Source: Terriglobales bacterium | GTDB taxonomy: Bacteria; Acidobacteriota; Terriglobia; Terriglobales; Gp1-AA117 | Direction: 5' to 3' | Length of the DNA: 7,715 nucleotides | NCBI GenBank assembly: GCA_030150795.1 | Contig: JASLFF010000442.1 | Span: 1-7,715, forward strand | Part shown: piece by piece, positions 5,342 to 7,715 of the stretch | Layout: each line of letters opens with the position of its first letter | How positions within the stretch are numbered: position 1 is the first letter of the stretch | Position numbers and translations under genes: made by a program | Notes under the pieces: generated by a model | The model's database searches: none | What the model was told of the DNA's origin: nothing | The model's input: the letters and a program-made list of their open reading frames with translations, nothing else

Positions 5342-5943
5342 TGTTCGATATCATCACAATATTCCTGGTCGGCATACTGCTATTGTTTGCCATTTATACG
5401 GCGGTCCAGTTTCGCGGCAAGTTTCCCAAAAGGACCGTTGAAGATGTGACTCCTTTTCTGCGTCCGGCAGAGCATGATGAACTTGAATCATTGCTGGATC
5501 CCGCGCAGGAAACCAATTTCCGCATGCGCATGTCGCCGCAGGAATTCGCGGACTGGCAGCGCAAACGAATCCATCTGCTGCGCGAATATTTGCTTCGCAT
5601 GTCACATAACGCCCTGGTGCTGATTGAATGGGGCAACATGGAAACTGCTGAAACCGGAAACGATGCCGAAGCCCTCCGCCAACGGCAATTTTGGGCGAAG
5701 CAACTGGTACAGGCAGCCACTGAGTTCAGGCTATATTCCGTTCTGGCTCTCGCTAAATTAAAGTTGTGGCTGATTCTGCCGTCTCCCTTTAGTCTTCTGC
5801 TGCCGTCGCCAAGCCTGCCCTCTATGCGGCATGTCTTTGGGATTGACGCTCTGCGCTCCTACGAGCGTCTGAGGGCTGCTGCCGGGGGGCTGAGTCTGGC
5901 GCACAGTCACCGCTTTCATGACGAGCTGCTGGAACGCCTATAG
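5338..5943 (+). CDS. Membrane-anchored protein of unknown function, coupled to the 7-TM gene
   Basis: The start ATG overlaps the stop of the previous gene in ATGATG, a 4-nt overlap typical of translational coupling; AAAGG at 5321-5325 is a weak ribosome binding site. The 201-aa protein has one N-terminal membrane helix (residues about 4-22), followed by R-G-K-F-P-K-R, which suggests that the rest lies in the cytoplasm. Residues about 45-130 are charged and probably helical (M-S-P-Q-E-F-A-D-W-Q-R-K-R-I-H-L-L-R-E-Y). A second hydrophobic region with repeated L-P-S-P (about 132-160) may be amphipathic or membrane-associated. I recognise no family or catalytic motif. Tight linkage to the 7-TM gene suggests that the two products work as a pair. 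Confidence 0.8.
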   Translation: MMFDIITIFLVGILLLFAIYTAVQFRGKFPKRTVEDVTPFLRPAEHDELESLLDPAQETNFRMRMSPQEFADWQRKRIHLLREYLLRMSHNALVLIEWGNMETAETGNDAEALRQRQFWAKQLVQAATEFRLYSVLALAKLKLWLILPSPFSLLLPSPSLPSMRHVFGIDALRSYERLRAAAGGLSLAHSHRFHDELLERL

Positions 5944-5961
5944 GCGCAAATCAGCTCTTTG

Positions 5962-5976
5962 TGGTGATTTCCACCA
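5962..5976. promoter_or_regulatory. Short inverted repeat over the -35 of the phosphatase promoter
   Basis: TGGTG-ATTTC-CACCA (5-bp arms, 5-bp spacer) spans the proposed -35 hexamer at 5968-5973, an operator-like position. The arms are short, so chance is possible. Confidence 0.25.
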
Positions 5977-5996
5977 GTCGAACTCCCCGATATAAT
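5968..5996 (+). promoter_or_regulatory. Sigma70-type promoter of the phosphatase gene
   Basis: TTTCCA (5968-5973, 4 of 6) is followed after 17 bp by a perfect TATAAT (5991-5996). The start is expected near 6003, giving a leader of about 48 nt before the ATG at 6051. This separates the phosphatase from the upstream pair of genes. Confidence 0.7.
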
Positions 5997-6050
5997 CTGT
6001 AGAGATTGACCTTCTGGTCCAAAGTCACGCGCAAGCTTTCCTCAGCGGGT

Positions 6051-7715
6051 ATGATGCCGCATACTCGCCTGGCAATTGCCACCGTTTATCTGGCTGGAAT
6101 AGAAGCGGTATTGCTTCTCTTAGCATGGCTGCTCAGGCTTGCCGGCGCGTCGCGGGCTGCGTCCGCGCTCAGTGGGTGGACAACTTTTCTTGGCTGGGCC
6201 ACGTTCCTTCTGCTTCTGGTTCTCGCCCTGCGATGGCTTCGCGATAACGTAATGTGGAGCGTTCGCAACCGCCTGATCGTTACCTACCTTTTCATTGGCG
6301 GAGTACCGGTAACGCTGGCCGTGGCCATTGCCCTTCTATCTGGATATCTGGTGCTGGGCGACTTGGCCATATTCAGCGCCGTTTCAGAAATTAAAGCGGA
6401 AGCAAACCGCCTAGGCGCATCCAATGCAGCGGCCGAGGAAGAAATTACACGGCACAGCACCACTCCGGAGAGGATCGTAACCTCCGACACGTCATTTCCC
6501 GGACGATCAATCGCCGTGGTACCGAAGTCTTCTGTCCCAGGCTGGGTTCGAGATGGCTTTACCGGGTTGGTCAGCGAAAATGGGCACATCTATCTGCGCG
6601 CCGTGAACTCTCATCGGGATTCCCATGCCCAGGCGATGGTGGTATCGAGCGTTTTGCTCGATCAACAATTTCTGGCAAGAATTGCAAGCAAGGTGGGTTC
6701 GCTCACGCTCTATTCATTGGATCCGCAAATCAATAGCGACGAAAAAACGCTGGAAGACGCACTCTCCAACCCGCAAAGTACAGCCGCTGCTACTGGCCGG
6801 ATCAGCGCCGGCAGTGTACCCGACCCAATAATCCCCTTGGACCGCGAATTTGATTTTGCCGGGCCTATTCAAGTCACCGATTGGGTAAAGGGCTCAATGC
6901 GAACAAGGATACTGGGAGGGAGCACGCGGTTTTCCGTCGTGTATTCCTATCTCACTGCGTCTATGGGGATCGGGAGCACTGCCATTATTGTTGCCCTGAT
7001 AGGCTTGGCCATTGCATTTGCCGTGGTGGTTCTCATCGCCTTGCTGATCGGAATCGGCTTGACGAGGAAAATCACCTATTCAGTAGCAAATCTCTACCGG
7101 GCCACGCAGTTCATCAATCGCGGAGACTTCAGCCATCGTATTGACGTACGCGCCAAAGACCAGCTGGCCGCGCTCCAGGTTTCTTTCAATTCAATGACGG
7201 ACAATCTGGAAAAGCTGATTGCTGAGCAGAAGGAAAAAGAGCGCCTGCAAAGCGAACTTGAGATCGCGCATGAAGTTCAAGCGCAGCTTTTTCCGCGGTC
7301 CAATGTGGGGACGAGCACGCTTGAATTGCATGGCATCTGCCGCCCGGCGCGCATCGTTAGCGGTGACTATTACGATTTTCTCTCCTATGGCCCGGAACAG
7401 GTGATGGTGGCGATGGGCGACATCAGCGGCAAAGGTATTTCAGCGGCACTGCTGATGGCCACAATCCATTCCGCAGTCAGGGCTTATGAGCAGGAGCAGC
7501 TTGTTTCTGTGGGCATGGCAGCGGCTTATGGCACCACTAGCAGGGTTGGGGCTTTTGAGGCCCGCATGGCGCCGCCTTCGCCGGCGCAGATGCTCTGGCT
7601 CTTAAACCGGCATTTGTTCCAAAGCACTCAACCAGAGAAATATGCCACGCTTTTCCTCGGTTTTTATGACGACGAGAAACACCGCCTGACATACGCCAAT
7701 GCCGGTCACCTGCCG
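6051..7715 (+). CDS. Membrane-bound PP2C (SpoIIE/RsbU-type) serine phosphatase with HAMP domain, 3' end outside the window
   Basis: The frame runs from ATG at 6051 for 555 codons to the window edge. Three N-terminal membrane helices (residues about 9-30, 44-62, 76-103) are followed by an extracytoplasmic region of about 200 residues (104-305). A fourth helix (308-338), a HAMP domain (about 338-392) and a coiled-coil linker (S-E-L-E-I-A-H-E-V-Q-A-Q-L-F-P, 401-415) lead into the PP2C domain. Metal-binding acidic motifs are present: S-G-D-Y-Y-D (437-442), G-D-I-S-G-K-G (456-462) and Y-A-N-A-G-H-L-P (548-555). Such enzymes dephosphorylate serine or threonine on anti-anti-sigma (STAS) proteins and so control sigma factors or related switches. 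The missing part is the rest of the PP2C domain. The start lacks a good Shine-Dalgarno; TTG at 6006 is in frame but lies almost at the predicted transcription start. The extracytoplasmic part matches no sensor family I recognise. Confidence 0.95.
   Translation, partial: MMPHTRLAIATVYLAGIEAVLLLLAWLLRLAGASRAASALSGWTTFLGWATFLLLLVLALRWLRDNVMWSVRNRLIVTYLFIGGVPVTLAVAIALLSGYLVLGDLAIFSAVSEIKAEANRLGASNAAAEEEITRHSTTPERIVTSDTSFPGRSIAVVPKSSVPGWVRDGFTGLVSENGHIYLRAVNSHRDSHAQAMVVSSVLLDQQFLARIASKVGSLTLYSLDPQINSDEKTLEDALSNPQSTAAATGRISAGSVPDPIIPLDREFDFAGPIQVTDWVKGSMRTRILGGSTRFSVVYSYLTASMGIGSTAIIVALIGLAIAFAVVVLIALLIGIGLTRKITYSVANLYRATQFINRGDFSHRIDVRAKDQLAALQVSFNSMTDNLEKLIAEQKEKERLQSELEIAHEVQAQLFPRSNVGTSTLELHGICRPARIVSGDYYDFLSYGPEQVMVAMGDISGKGISAALLMATIHSAVRAYEQEQLVSVGMAAAYGTTSRVGAFEARMAPPSPAQMLWLLNRHLFQSTQPEKYATLFLGFYDDEKHRLTYANAGHLP

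Overview
The window most resembles a soil-type Acidobacteriota chromosome. This is inferred from moderate GC content, a RsbU/SpoIIE-type phosphatase with its own membrane sensor, a 7-transmembrane 'orphan' membrane protein and proline-rich secreted proteins. No rRNA or other decisive taxonomic marker is present, so the assignment is tentative. No transposase, integrase, CRISPR array or tRNA was seen.

Layout. The left edge cuts into a sensor histidine kinase (+ strand, to 863). A secreted Pro/Ala-rich protein with a small secretin/TonB short N-terminal (STN)-like domain follows (1024-1953). From about 2000 to 2450 there is no credible protein gene, but the + strand carries a series of strong RNA hairpins ending in a textbook intrinsic terminator (13-bp stem, then nine T, ending at 2364). 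I read this as a candidate small noncoding RNA. It converges on a cold-shock protein gene on the - strand (2456-2668), which has its own intrinsic terminator (2399-2429), a good promoter and a leader of about 228 nt. The divergent region between csp and a YihY/BrkB-family membrane protein (3060-4010, +) carries two GAAC-N4-GTTC inverted repeats. One lies inside the csp promoter and one lies near the putative yihY promoter.

Between 4011 and 4585 lies a roughly 203-bp imperfect duplication. The downstream copy contains an unlisted 42-codon gene (4411-4539) with a strong Shine-Dalgarno sequence, encoding a small secreted proline-rich peptide. The upstream copy looks like a decayed version. The peptide gene is followed, after a 10-bp hairpin, by a 7-transmembrane protein (4586-5341). 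That gene overlaps by 4 nt with a membrane-anchored protein of unknown function (5338-5943). Peptide, 7-TM protein and anchored cytoplasmic-type protein form a compact unit that could be a peptide signalling or surface system; this is inference only.

The right edge holds a separate transcription unit with a perfect TATAAT promoter. It drives a large membrane-bound PP2C (SpoIIE/RsbU-like) serine phosphatase with a HAMP domain (6051 to beyond 7715). The two most promising novel items are the structured RNA at about 2150-2364 and the small-peptide/7-TM cassette at about 4345-5943.
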